From Pseudomonas parakoreensis (GTDB lineage: Bacteria; Pseudomonadota; Gammaproteobacteria; Pseudomonadales; Pseudomonadaceae), in contig NZ_BQHY01000010.1 in the NCBI RefSeq assembly GCF_021602155.1, forward strand, positions 186,001 through 250,000: DNA of 64,000 bases, written 5' to 3'. Made by a program: the position numbers and the translations under genes. This document shows, one piece after another, positions 15,851-23,403 of the stretch (position 1 is the stretch's first letter; the number at the start of each line of letters is the position of its first letter). The notes beneath the pieces were generated by a model. It was not told the DNA's origin, made no database searches, and saw only the letters and a program-made list of their open reading frames with translations.

Positions 15851-16521
15851 GTTTTTTCGACACCCTGCAAGAAGCCACGCATCAGGAACGCCACGAGCTG
15901 TTCAATCTGCCGATCATTCTTGACGCCCTGCAAGGCAAGGTCAGCCTGGAAAGCTATCGGGCGTTTCTCGCGCAGGCGTACTACCACGTGCGTCACACCG
16001 TGCCGTTGATGATGGCCTGCGGCGCGCGTCTGCCGACACGTCTGGAATGGCTGCGCAAAGCGGTGGCCGAGTACATCGAAGACGAATACGGCCATGAACA
16101 CTGGGTCCTCAACGACATCGCCGCGTGTGGCGGTGACCGCGATGCGGTCCGCGACGGCCAGCCCTCACTGCCGATTGAGCTGATGGTGAGTTTTCTCTAC
16201 GACTTGATCGCCCGGGGCAATCCGGTGGGCCTGTTCGGCATGGTCAACGTGCTTGAAGGCACCAGCATCGCCCTGGCCACGCATGCGGCGGGGAGCATTC
16301 GCGAGCGTCTGGCACTGCCGGACACCGCGTTCAGCTACCTCAGCTCGCACGGTTCGCTGGACATCGAGCACATGCAGACTTATCGCCGCTTGATGAATCA
16401 ACTGGAAGATCCCGAAGACCAAGCGGCCGTGATTCACGCCTCGAAAGTCGTCTATCGCCTGTACACCGACATGTTCCGTGGCCTGCCGCGTGACGCGGAG
16501 ACTCAACATGCAGCTGCGTGA
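15847..16521 (+). CDS. Heme-oxygenase-like diiron oxidase candidate (iron-containing redox enzyme, TenA/CADD-like)
   Basis: 224 residues, all helical. A complete six-ligand metal set is visible: Glu78 and His85 (E-x6-H in YIEDEYGHEH), Glu137 (VLEGTS), and His168, Asp172 and His175 (H-x3-D-x2-H in SSHGSLDIEH). As I remember it, this matches the spacing of chlamydial CADD (Glu81, His88, Glu142, His174, Asp178, His181), a diiron or Mn/Fe oxidase. Related HDO enzymes such as UndA and SznF carry out unusual oxidations (decarboxylation, N-oxygenation). It overlaps both neighbours (4 and 14 bp). I infer an oxygen-dependent step on the product of the ligase and transferase. Confidence 0.8.
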   Translation: MSFFDTLQEATHQERHELFNLPIILDALQGKVSLESYRAFLAQAYYHVRHTVPLMMACGARLPTRLEWLRKAVAEYIEDEYGHEHWVLNDIAACGGDRDAVRDGQPSLPIELMVSFLYDLIARGNPVGLFGMVNVLEGTSIALATHAAGSIRERLALPDTAFSYLSSHGSLDIEHMQTYRRLMNQLEDPEDQAAVIHASKVVYRLYTDMFRGLPRDAETQHAAA

Positions 16522-17317
16522 CGCGCGGGTGGTGTTGACCGGTGCCAGTGGCGGCATCGGCGTGGCGATTACCGAGGTCTTGTGCGCCGCCGGCGCCCAG
16601 GTACTGGCGGTGGCGCGGCATGAGCAGGCGCTGACGCCGTTGCTTGAGCGCTATCCAAATTCGCTGTGCTGGGTCGCCGCCGACCTGACCTTCCTCAGTG
16701 ACCGGCGCAAGGTGCTGGCTGCTGCCGAAGCCATCGGCGGCATCAACCTGCTGATCAACGCGGCCGGGGTCAATCACTTCGCCATGCTCGAACAGCTCGA
16801 CGACAGCGACATCAACGCGATGCTCGCGGTAAACATCAGCGCGCCGATGTGCCTGACCAAATTGCTGCTGCCGCTGCTCAAACAGGCCGACAGCGCGATG
16901 GTGGTCAACGTCGGTTCCACTTACGGCTCGATCGGCTACCCAGGCTACGCCAGTTATTGCGCGACCAAGTTCGCCCTGCGCGGATTTTCCGAAGCGCTGC
17001 GCCGCGAGCTGGCCGACACTCGGGTCAACGTGCTGTATGTCGCGCCCCGGGCCACGCGCACGTCGATGAACAGTGCGGCGGCGCAAGCCTTGAACGATGC
17101 CCTCAAGTCCAGCGTCGATGACCCGCAAACCGTCGCCTCGGCGGTGATCCACGCGATTGCCGGCGACCGCCGCGACTTGTACCTGGGCTGGCCGGAGCGC
17201 TTTTTCGTGCGCCTCAACAACCTGCTGCCGCACCTGGTGGATCGAGGCTTGCGCAAGCAACTGCCGCTGATCCGCCGCCTCAGTGAAAAAACCGACAACG
17301 AGTCCCTGAAACCATGA
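16508..17317 (+). CDS. Short-chain dehydrogenase/reductase (SDR)
   Basis: 269 residues from the ATG at 16508, inside the end of the oxidase gene. The classical SDR set is present: TGASGGIG at 11-18 (NAD(P) binding), NAAG at 84-87, and a catalytic Ser137, Tyr150 and Lys154 (GSTYGSIG, YCATK). The C-terminal ~60 residues (AIAGDRRDLYLGWPERFFVR and LRKQLPLIRRLSEKT) are amphipathic and may touch the membrane, as in SDRs acting on lipids. It most likely reduces or oxidises the acyl-derived intermediate of the operon. It overlaps the next gene by 4 bp. Confidence 0.87.
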   Translation: MQLRDARVVLTGASGGIGVAITEVLCAAGAQVLAVARHEQALTPLLERYPNSLCWVAADLTFLSDRRKVLAAAEAIGGINLLINAAGVNHFAMLEQLDDSDINAMLAVNISAPMCLTKLLLPLLKQADSAMVVNVGSTYGSIGYPGYASYCATKFALRGFSEALRRELADTRVNVLYVAPRATRTSMNSAAAQALNDALKSSVDDPQTVASAVIHAIAGDRRDLYLGWPERFFVRLNNLLPHLVDRGLRKQLPLIRRLSEKTDNESLKP

Positions 17318-17958
17318 AAAAACTTAGCGCATGCCTGTTGTTCGCCGTCCTCAGCCAAAGCGTCTGGGCACTGGAACCGGCCGATCAGCAGCGTCTGAAC
17401 GGCATCCAGCAGAGTTGGGCGCACATCCAGTATGAAGTGGCGGAAAAGCAACGCGCCGCCGCGTTCGAGCAGTTGTCGTCCGAAGCCACTGCCTTCACTG
17501 CACAGCGCCCGGCGGTGGCCGAAGCGTGGATCTGGAAAGGCATCGTCACCAGCAGTTGGGCCGGCGCTCAGGGCGGGCTCGGTGCCTTGGGCAAGGCCAA
17601 AGACGCCAAGGCCGATCTGGAAAAAGCCCTGACGCTCGACCCCAAGGCCCTGCAAGGTTCGGCCTATACCAGCCTGGCGGCGCTGTATGATCGCGTCCCG
17701 GGCTGGCCGATCGGTTTCGGCGACAGCGACAAGGCCGAGCAACTGCTCAAGCAAGCGCTGCAACTGAATCCGGATGGCATCGACAGCCTGTACTTCTGGG
17801 GTGATCACCTCTACCGTCAGAAGCGCTACGCTGAAGCCAAGGCTGCGCTGCTCAAAGCTCAGCAGGCTGCACCGCGCCCGGGCCGGGAAACCGCTGACGC
17901 CGGGCGTCGCAAAGAGATCGCTGCGCTGCTGGTGGACGTGAACAAGAAACTCGACTGA
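17314..17958 (+). CDS. Exported TPR-like protein of unknown function
   Basis: 214 residues with a clear Sec signal peptide (MKKLSACLLFAVLSQSVWA, cleavage near residue 19). The mature part is helical, with TPR-like pairs: EAWIWKGIVTSSWAG, ADLEKALTLDPKALQGSAYT, KAEQLLKQALQLNPDGIDSL and RYAEAKAALLKAQQAAP. It should reside in the periplasm, unlike the cytosolic enzymes encoded upstream, and could help sense or export the pathway product. It overlaps the SDR gene by 4 bp and is followed after 11 bp by the response regulator, placing it in the same operon. Confidence 0.75.
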   Translation: MKKLSACLLFAVLSQSVWALEPADQQRLNGIQQSWAHIQYEVAEKQRAAAFEQLSSEATAFTAQRPAVAEAWIWKGIVTSSWAGAQGGLGALGKAKDAKADLEKALTLDPKALQGSAYTSLAALYDRVPGWPIGFGDSDKAEQLLKQALQLNPDGIDSLYFWGDHLYRQKRYAEAKAALLKAQQAAPRPGRETADAGRRKEIAALLVDVNKKLD

Positions 17959-17969
17959 CAGGAGTCCGC

Positions 17970-18632
17970 GTGCGTTTATTACTGATTGAGGATGACGTGG
18001 CCCTCGGTGAAGGCATTCATCAGGCCTTGGGCCGTGAGGGCTACACCGTCGACTGGTTGAAGGATGGCAGCAGCGCGTTGCATGCGCTGCTCAGTGAAAC
18101 CTTTGACGTGGCGGTGCTCGATCTGGGCCTGCCGCGCATGGACGGCCTCGAAGTGCTGCGCCGCCTGCGCGACAGCGGTTCGAACCTGCCGGTGCTGATA
18201 CTCACCGCCCGCGATGCCACCGAAGACCGCATCGCCGGGCTGGATGCCGGCGCTGACGACTATCTGGTCAAACCGTTCGACCTCGCCGAACTCAAGGCAC
18301 GCCTGCGCGCTCTGTTGCGGCGCAGTGCGGGCCGCGCTCAGGCGCTGATCGAGCACGCCGGGATCAGCCTCAACCCCGGCACCCAGCAGGTCAGCTATCA
18401 GGGCCAACCCGTGGCGCTGACGCCCAAGGAATATCAGTTGCTGCATGAATTGCTCTCGCCGCCCGGCCGGGTGATGACCCGCGATCAACTGATCCAGCTG
18501 CTTTACGGCTGGAACGAGGAAGCGGAAAGCAACACCCTGGAAGTGCACATCCATCACCTGCGCAAAAAATTCTCCACCGACCTGATCCGCACCATTCGCG
18601 GTGTGGGGTATTTGGTGGAGGAACGTCGATGA
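17970..18632 (+). CDS. OmpR-family response regulator, PmrA/QseB-like
   Basis: 220 residues. The receiver domain shows the acidic pair EDD (8-10), phospho-acceptor Asp51 (VAVLDLGLPRMDG), Thr in LTARD and Lys in LVKPF. The C-terminal winged helix has ALTPKEYQLLHELL and NTLEVHIHHLRKK, and ends IRTIRGVGYLVEE. Sequence style places it with PmrA, QseB and ColR-type regulators, which bind CTTAA-type direct repeats. Two such boxes precede the operon. It follows the TPR gene by 11 bp and overlaps the kinase gene by 4 bp. It probably activates its own operon when phosphorylated. Confidence 0.9.
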   Translation: MRLLLIEDDVALGEGIHQALGREGYTVDWLKDGSSALHALLSETFDVAVLDLGLPRMDGLEVLRRLRDSGSNLPVLILTARDATEDRIAGLDAGADDYLVKPFDLAELKARLRALLRRSAGRAQALIEHAGISLNPGTQQVSYQGQPVALTPKEYQLLHELLSPPGRVMTRDQLIQLLYGWNEEAESNTLEVHIHHLRKKFSTDLIRTIRGVGYLVEERR

Positions 18633-20005
18633 CCTCGATTCGTCGCCGCACGCTGACGCTGATCATCGGCCTCTTGCTCGCCGGTCTTGCCGTGCTCAGC
18701 GTGTTCAACGTGCACGACAGCAACCACGAAATCGCCGAAGTCTACGACGCGCAATTGGCGCAAAACGCTCGGCTGCTGCAGGGCGTGATGCGCATGCCGC
18801 TGGCGAGCCAGGAACACTCGCAGTTGTATCAGGCGTTCAATCAGGCGCTCGGCGAAGCCAAGCCGCGCGTCGACGGTCACCCTTACGAAAGCAAGATCGC
18901 CTTCCAGGTCTGGAACCCGAAAAACGAAGTCCTGGTGCACACCGCCAGTGCGCCGTCGTTCACCGCGCCGCCGACGCGACCGGGTTTCAGTGATGTGGTG
19001 GACTTGAACGGTCGCCACTGGCGCGCCTTCATGCTCGAAGACCCGCAAAACGGGCTGCGCATCTGGGTTGGCGAACGCGACGATGTGCGGGCCGATCTGG
19101 TCGACCGCATCGTGCGCCATACGCTGTGGCCGAACGTGCTGGGCAGTCTGATCCTCGCGGCGATGGTCTGGCTGGCCATCGGCTGGGGCCTCAAGCCGCT
19201 GGCGAACATGGCCGCGACCCTGCGTGCCCGCCACAGCGGCTCGCTGGAACCGTTGCAACTGACGCCCCTGCCCAGCGAACTGGAACCGATGCAGGCGGCG
19301 CTCAACCGCATGCTCGCGCAGATCCAGGAAGTGCTTGGCCGTGAACGGCGCTTCATCGCCGATGCCGCTCACGAGATGCGTACACCGCTGGCGGTGCTGC
19401 GGGTGCATGCGCAAAACCTGCTGGAGGCCGGCACCGAACAGGAGCGCCGCGAGTCGTTGCAGTTCCTGATTTCCGGGGTTGATCGCGCCAGTCGCCTGGT
19501 CAATCAATTGCTGACCATGGCGCGCCTGGAACCGAAATCCAACCCGCCGCCGCTGCAACGCATCGACGTCAGCGAAACCGTGCGCAACAGCCTGGTACAA
19601 CTCACGCCGTGGCTGCTGAGCAAGCATCTCGAACTGGCCTTCGAAGACAGCGCACAAGCGTTGCACGTCATGGCCAGCACCGCCGCCATCGACATCGCCC
19701 TGAGCAACCTGATCACCAACGCCGCCAACTTCTCCCCGGAGAACGGGGTGATCACCGTCAAGCTGAGCGAGGCCGATGGCTGGTGCCTTTTGAGCGTCGA
19801 AGATCAGGGCCCGGGCATCGACGAAGCCGATCGGGCACGGTTGTTCGAACGCTTTTACAGTCGCGGCAACGCCAACGGTGCAGGCCTGGGGCTGACCATC
19901 GTCAACACCATCGCATTGCGCCTGGGCGGACGGATTACCCTGGTCAACCGGGCCGAGGGCGGCTTGTGCGCAACGTTGTCAGTGCCGATCAGCTCAGGCG
20001 TGTAG
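18629..20005 (+). CDS. Sensor histidine kinase, QseC/PmrB-like
   Basis: 458 residues. The first membrane helix is at about 10-28 (LTLIIGLLLAGLAVLSVF). A periplasmic sensor of about 130 residues follows (to DDVRADLVDR), then a second helix near 168-186 (VLGSLILAAMVWLAIGWGL). HisKA contains RRFIADAAHEMRTPLAVL with the phospho-His. ATPase boxes are NLITNAANFSPENG (N), EDQGPGIDEADRARLFERFY (G1/F) and GAGLGLTIV (G2). It is the partner of the preceding regulator. The ligand is unknown, but its placement in a biosynthetic-looking operon suggests sensing of a product or precursor. The 3' end overlaps the convergent LysE-family gene by 12 bp. Confidence 0.9.
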   Translation: MTSIRRRTLTLIIGLLLAGLAVLSVFNVHDSNHEIAEVYDAQLAQNARLLQGVMRMPLASQEHSQLYQAFNQALGEAKPRVDGHPYESKIAFQVWNPKNEVLVHTASAPSFTAPPTRPGFSDVVDLNGRHWRAFMLEDPQNGLRIWVGERDDVRADLVDRIVRHTLWPNVLGSLILAAMVWLAIGWGLKPLANMAATLRARHSGSLEPLQLTPLPSELEPMQAALNRMLAQIQEVLGRERRFIADAAHEMRTPLAVLRVHAQNLLEAGTEQERRESLQFLISGVDRASRLVNQLLTMARLEPKSNPPPLQRIDVSETVRNSLVQLTPWLLSKHLELAFEDSAQALHVMASTAAIDIALSNLITNAANFSPENGVITVKLSEADGWCLLSVEDQGPGIDEADRARLFERFYSRGNANGAGLGLTIVNTIALRLGGRITLVNRAEGGLCATLSVPISSGV

Positions 20006-20572
20006 CAACGCAGCGGCGGATGAGACGACCAGCAGCACCGCCAGAATCCGGTTCAGCCACTGCAACTGCGCCGGATTACTCAGCCAACGCGCTGCACCGC
20101 GACCGAGCAACGCCCACAGCGCCAGACACGGCAACGACACCAGAAAGAACGCCAGGCACAACGCGTTCAAGCCCTGCCCTTGTGCGGTAAACACGCTGAT
20201 CACGGCAATCGCCATCATCCACGACTTGGGGTTGACCCATTGCAACAGCGCGGCGCCGAGCAGGCCCAGTTCGGGTTTCTCTTCGCCGGCGGCGGGGTCG
20301 ATGGCGGTGGCCGGCGCGCTGAAGATCTGCCACGCCAACCAGAGCATCCAGCCCATTCCCAGCGCACTGATCACCGGGCGCACGCCGGGCAGCATCAAGG
20401 TGCTGGCTCCCGCACCGGCCACCCACACCAGCGACGCAGCACCCGCTCCCGCGCCGAGGATGATCGGCAGGCACGGCCGCCAGCCACGTCGGGCACTGGT
20501 GCTGAGCACAATCAGATTGGTCGGCCCCGGAGTAACCGAGGCCACGAAGGCAAAGAGAATGAACGCAAGCAT
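19994..20572 (-). CDS. LysE/RhtB family amino-acid exporter
   Basis: 192 residues from the ATG at 20572 (MLAFILFAFVASVTPGPTNL). The segment ASVTPGPTNLIVLSTSARRG is the hallmark of LysE/RhtB translocators, and QWVNPKSWMMAIAVISVF is the second conserved motif. About six membrane helices can be drawn. It exports amino acids or related small molecules across the inner membrane. It is on the same strand as the AraC gene, 68 bp downstream, and may be controlled by it. It converges on the kinase gene with a small overlap. Confidence 0.88.
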   Translation of the reverse strand: MLAFILFAFVASVTPGPTNLIVLSTSARRGWRPCLPIILGAGAGAASLVWVAGAGASTLMLPGVRPVISALGMGWMLWLAWQIFSAPATAIDPAAGEEKPELGLLGAALLQWVNPKSWMMAIAVISVFTAQGQGLNALCLAFFLVSLPCLALWALLGRGAARWLSNPAQLQWLNRILAVLLVVSSAAALLHA

Positions 20573-20640
20573 GGCACGGCCCTGTAGAAAGTCAGGGCCT
20601 ACTCTGACGGCTGCGCAGGGCTGCGGTCTTGAACGTTTGT

Positions 20641-21480
20641 TCAGCGCCGAGAGGTGCCGATGGCGCGTTGCTGATAGGCGCCCGGCGTGATGCCGTAAGC
20701 GCGTACGAACCAGCGGCCCAGATGGCTTTGGTCGGCGAATCCGAGGCGACTGGCGACGTCCACAGGCTGTATGCCGGCAGCGAGCATCTGCCGGCCCCGG
20801 CTGAGACGCAACTGGATCAGCCACGCGTGCGGCGCGAGCCCATAGGCTGCCTTGAAGGCGCGGGTCAGGCGAAAGCGGTCGGTGCCGCAGACCTCGGCCA
20901 GGGTTTGCAGGCTGATGTCCTGTTCGTGAAAGGCCACCAGATAATCGCGCGCCTGACGAGCGATCAAAGGCGCGCGGTTGGCAGCGGTCGGTTGCGGTCG
21001 GCGATACAGATGAATCGCCAATCGTTCGAGCAAGGCGTCCAGCGCCACCTCGCGCACCATGCGCACGTCCTGTTGATGCAACGCATTGAACGCAAACAAG
21101 GTGGCGCGGGCCAGCTCGGGATCATCGTTGAGCACACTGCCGATGCCCGGCAAGCCGCTGCCATAACTGCCCAGATGCAAACCGTCCAGCGCCTGTTCCA
21201 GCCATGCCGGTTGCAGGTACAGCATGCGATAAGTGAAGCCGTCCGGGCTCGGCGCGTCGCCGTCATGGATGTCCCCGGGTTCGAGCATGAAGACTTTGCC
21301 CGGGGTACTGTCGTGCCGCGCCCGACGGCTGTTGAAGCGCTGCACGCCTTGCTCGGTGAAACCGATCAGGTAGGTCTCATGCCAGTGCGGATCGTAGGCG
21401 TGCGCATGCCCGGCGAAATGCGCGTGCAGGGTTTCGATGCCGGTTTCCCGGTCGTGGGCAAGGTCGATCCAGTTACTCAT
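20641..21480 (-). CDS. AraC family transcriptional regulator
   Basis: 279 residues. The N-terminal cupin-like sensing domain (AraC_binding) includes HAYDPHWHETYLIGFTEQGV and FMLEPGDIHDGDAP. The C-terminal DNA-binding domain has two helix-turn-helix units: LQTLAEVCGTDRFRLTRAFK and VDVASRLGFADQSHLGRWFV, ending YGITPGAYQQ. It is typical of AraC regulators that sit beside LysE-type exporters and respond to amino acids. The LysE-family gene lies downstream on the same strand. It probably regulates that gene or itself. Confidence 0.9.
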   Translation of the reverse strand: MSNWIDLAHDRETGIETLHAHFAGHAHAYDPHWHETYLIGFTEQGVQRFNSRRARHDSTPGKVFMLEPGDIHDGDAPSPDGFTYRMLYLQPAWLEQALDGLHLGSYGSGLPGIGSVLNDDPELARATLFAFNALHQQDVRMVREVALDALLERLAIHLYRRPQPTAANRAPLIARQARDYLVAFHEQDISLQTLAEVCGTDRFRLTRAFKAAYGLAPHAWLIQLRLSRGRQMLAAGIQPVDVASRLGFADQSHLGRWFVRAYGITPGAYQQRAIGTSRR

Positions 21481-21582
21481 GGCTTGAATACGCTAATGGG
21501 CTGGCGCCAGTAATCCACAAATGCCTCGGAACGGCTAGAACGTTTGTGCACTGCCCGACCGATGAAGGCGTGTCGCGGCGCT

Positions 21583-22281
21583 TCAGATTGAGCGCTGATT
21601 GACCCGGGCCATCAGTTGCTCGGCGCTTTCCTTGCGTTCGGAATAGCGATCCACCAGAAAATCCTGGCGGTCGCGCAGCAGCACGGTGAACTTCACCAGC
21701 TCCTCCATCACATCGACCACGCGATCATAGAACGGCGAAGGTTTCATCCGCCCCGCCTCGTCGAATTCGGTAAAAGCCTTGGGCACCGAAGACTGATTGG
21801 GGATGGTGAACATGCGCATCCAGCGCCCCAGCACACGCAGCTGATTGACCACATTGAACGACTGCGAACCGCCGCAGACCTGCATCACCGCGAGGGTTTT
21901 GCCCTGGGTCGGACGCACCGCGCCGAGTTCCAGCGGGATCCAGTCGATCTGCGCCTTGAACACCGCCGACATCGCGCCGTGGCGTTCCGGCGAACACCAC
22001 ACCTGGCCTTCCGACCAGAGCACCAGTTCGCGCAGTTCCTGCACTTTGGGATGATCGACCGGAGCGTCGTCCGGCAACGGCAAACCGGACGGATTGAAGA
22101 TGCGCGTTTCAGCACCGAAGTGCTCCAGCAAGCGTGCGGCCTCCTCCACCAGCAGACGGCTGAAGGAGCGTTCGCGGGTCGAGCCGTAGAGCAGCAGGAT
22201 GCGCGGTTTGTGTTCGTGCGAAGGTGGCGTGTTGCGGCCTTCGAACAGCGTGTGATCAAGATTGGGCAGGTGCTTTGACAT
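21583..22281 (-). CDS. arsH: ArsH, NADPH-dependent FMN reductase / organoarsenical oxidase
   Basis: 232 residues. The FMN-binding loop is [20 protein letters not shown] (about 32-51), and the family blocks [20 protein letters not shown] and [20 protein letters not shown] are intact. ArsH oxidises trivalent methylated or aromatic arsenicals to less toxic pentavalent forms and reduces flavins with NADPH in the cytoplasm. It is the last gene of arsR-arsC-arsH, starting 12 bp after arsC ends. Confidence 0.93.
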   Translation of the reverse strand: MSKHLPNLDHTLFEGRNTPPSHEHKPRILLLYGSTRERSFSRLLVEEAARLLEHFGAETRIFNPSGLPLPDDAPVDHPKVQELRELVLWSEGQVWCSPERHGAMSAVFKAQIDWIPLELGAVRPTQGKTLAVMQVCGGSQSFNVVNQLRVLGRWMRMFTIPNQSSVPKAFTEFDEAGRMKPSPFYDRVVDVMEELVKFTVLLRDRQDFLVDRYSERKESAEQLMARVNQRSI

Positions 22282-22293
22282 ATGTCCTCCGGC

Positions 22294-22764
22294 TCAAAGG
22301 GAGCCGATGCGATCCAGTTCACGCTGAAGCTCAACGCGGCTGAGTGTTTGGAAAGGAAGACCGAGGAAGGTTTTGCAGCGGCGCTCGATGATCGCCAGCG
22401 TGGCACGGAACGCCGCATCCACGGCCGCCTCATCACCGGCCACCTCGGAGGGATCCTCCAGCCCCCAATGGCATTTGATTGCCGGGCCGAAGTACACCGG
22501 GCAGGTTTCGCCCGCCGCCTTGTCGCAAACGGTGATGACGATGTCCGGCGGGTTGTCGGCAAACGCGTCGTTGCCCTTGCTGTACAAACCATCGATAGCG
22601 ATACCGGCCTGTTGCAGCGTCGTCAGGCTGCGCGGCAGCACCTGGCCCTTGGGAAAACTGCCGGCGCTCACCGCCTCGAAGCCCTCCTGCGCCAGATGAT
22701 TGAACATGGCTTCGGAAAGGATGCTGCGGCAACTGTTGGCCGTGCACATGAACAGGACACGCAT
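22294..22764 (-). CDS. arsC: Arsenate reductase ArsC, low-molecular-weight phosphatase type
   Basis: 156 residues from the ATG at 22764 with GGGAG upstream. The P-loop CTANSCRS (Cys7 to Arg13) has the C-x5-R form of the LMW-phosphatase fold. The redox cysteines are in VITVCDKAAGETCPVYFG, separated as in thioredoxin-coupled ArsC. The segment CHWGLEDPSEV is also conserved. It reduces arsenate to arsenite in the cytosol. Arsenite normally leaves through ArsB or Acr3, but no pump gene lies in this operon. It starts 26 bp after arsR. Confidence 0.92.
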   Translation of the reverse strand: MRVLFMCTANSCRSILSEAMFNHLAQEGFEAVSAGSFPKGQVLPRSLTTLQQAGIAIDGLYSKGNDAFADNPPDIVITVCDKAAGETCPVYFGPAIKCHWGLEDPSEVAGDEAAVDAAFRATLAIIERRCKTFLGLPFQTLSRVELQRELDRIGSL

Positions 22765-22790
22765 GGGTAGCTCCCGGGGATAGTTGAAGT

Positions 22791-23138
22791 TCAGCAGCAC
22801 GCAGTTTCGCGGGCAGGACGGCCATCCATGTTGTGCAGGCGACAGGCGTTGTCCTTGAGCCAATCGGTGTTGGCCTTGGCCGTGACGTTGAGGACCTGCC
22901 GGACCCAGTCCGGCAGGTCCGGGTTGAGCCGGTAATAGACCCATTGGCCCTGACGCCGATCAAGCAACAACCCATTGCTGCGCAATTGCGCGAGATGGCG
23001 GCTGATTTTCGGCTGGCTGTCGTCGAGGGCGCACATCAGCTCGCAGACACACAGCTCACCCTGCTCGGCAATCAGCAAGGTGGCGCGCACGCGGGTTTCG
23101 TCGGCCAGGCTTTTGAACAGTTCGGTGGGCGTGAGCAT
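22791..23138 (-). CDS. arsR: ArsR family arsenic-responsive repressor
   Basis: 115 residues from the ATG at 23138 (MLTPTELFKSLADETRVRAT); an upstream ATG lies within the putative operator. The winged helix carries the metalloid site ELCVCELMCAL (Cys-Val-Cys on the recognition helix), followed by SQPKISRHLAQLRSNGLLLD. The C-terminus ends in ACC, possible extra ligands. It represses the arsRCH operon until arsenite binds. A 20-bp near-palindrome 30-50 bp upstream is the likely operator. Confidence 0.92.
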   Translation of the reverse strand: MLTPTELFKSLADETRVRATLLIAEQGELCVCELMCALDDSQPKISRHLAQLRSNGLLLDRRQGQWVYYRLNPDLPDWVRQVLNVTAKANTDWLKDNACRLHNMDGRPARETACC

Positions 23139-23167
23139 GGGGTGGACTCGAACATATGGAAAACCGA

Positions 23168-23187
23168 ATATACGGATATCCATATAT
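23168..23187 (-). promoter_or_regulatory. Putative ArsR operator
   Basis: ATATACGGATATCCATATAT is a 20-bp palindrome with one mismatched pair and a perfect GGATATCC core. It is centred 40 bp upstream of arsR in an AT-rich promoter stretch. ArsR operators are AT-rich inverted repeats in this place. No -10/-35 assignment is attempted. Confidence 0.5.
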
Positions 23188-23250
23188 TATTCAACCCCGA
23201 ATTTCAGCAACAACGATGAGTCCTGGGAGAGCGTGCGTGGACGCAGAAAG

Positions 23251-23286
23251 CAAAAAGCCGCTTTCACCGTGAAGTGAAAGCGGCTG
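23251..23286 (-). terminator. Rho-independent terminator after the small membrane peptide gene
   Basis: On the minus strand the arms AGCCGCTTTCAC and GTGAAAGCGGCT make a 12-bp stem with a 6-base loop and run into TTTTTGC. It ends the transcript of the 313-residue membrane protein and the 24-residue peptide, about 30 bp past the latter's stop. Confidence 0.85.
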
Positions 23287-23314
23287 AGGCAAAGGCCTCA
23301 ATAGAGCAACAGGA

Positions 23315-23389
23315 TCAGTGCACGAACAGGGCGATCAGGATAATGATCGGGATTGGCACACCGAGGAAAAACAGTAGTAGAGAGCGCAT
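23315..23389 (-). CDS. 24-residue hydrophobic membrane peptide
   Basis: The ATG, preceded by CAAGGAG at 8-9 bases, opens 24 codons: MRSLLLFFLGVPIPIIILIA then LFVH. The whole peptide is a single hydrophobic helix with a Val-Pro-Ile-Pro kink, so it should insert in the inner membrane. A strong terminator follows. It lies 14 bp after the stop of a multi-helix membrane protein and so is co-transcribed. Peptides of this look (LLLFFLGVPIP) are, from memory, widespread in Gram-negative bacteria without a known role. Confidence 0.75.
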   Translation of the reverse strand: MRSLLLFFLGVPIPIIILIALFVH

Positions 23390-23403
23390 GGTGATTCTCC
23401 TTG

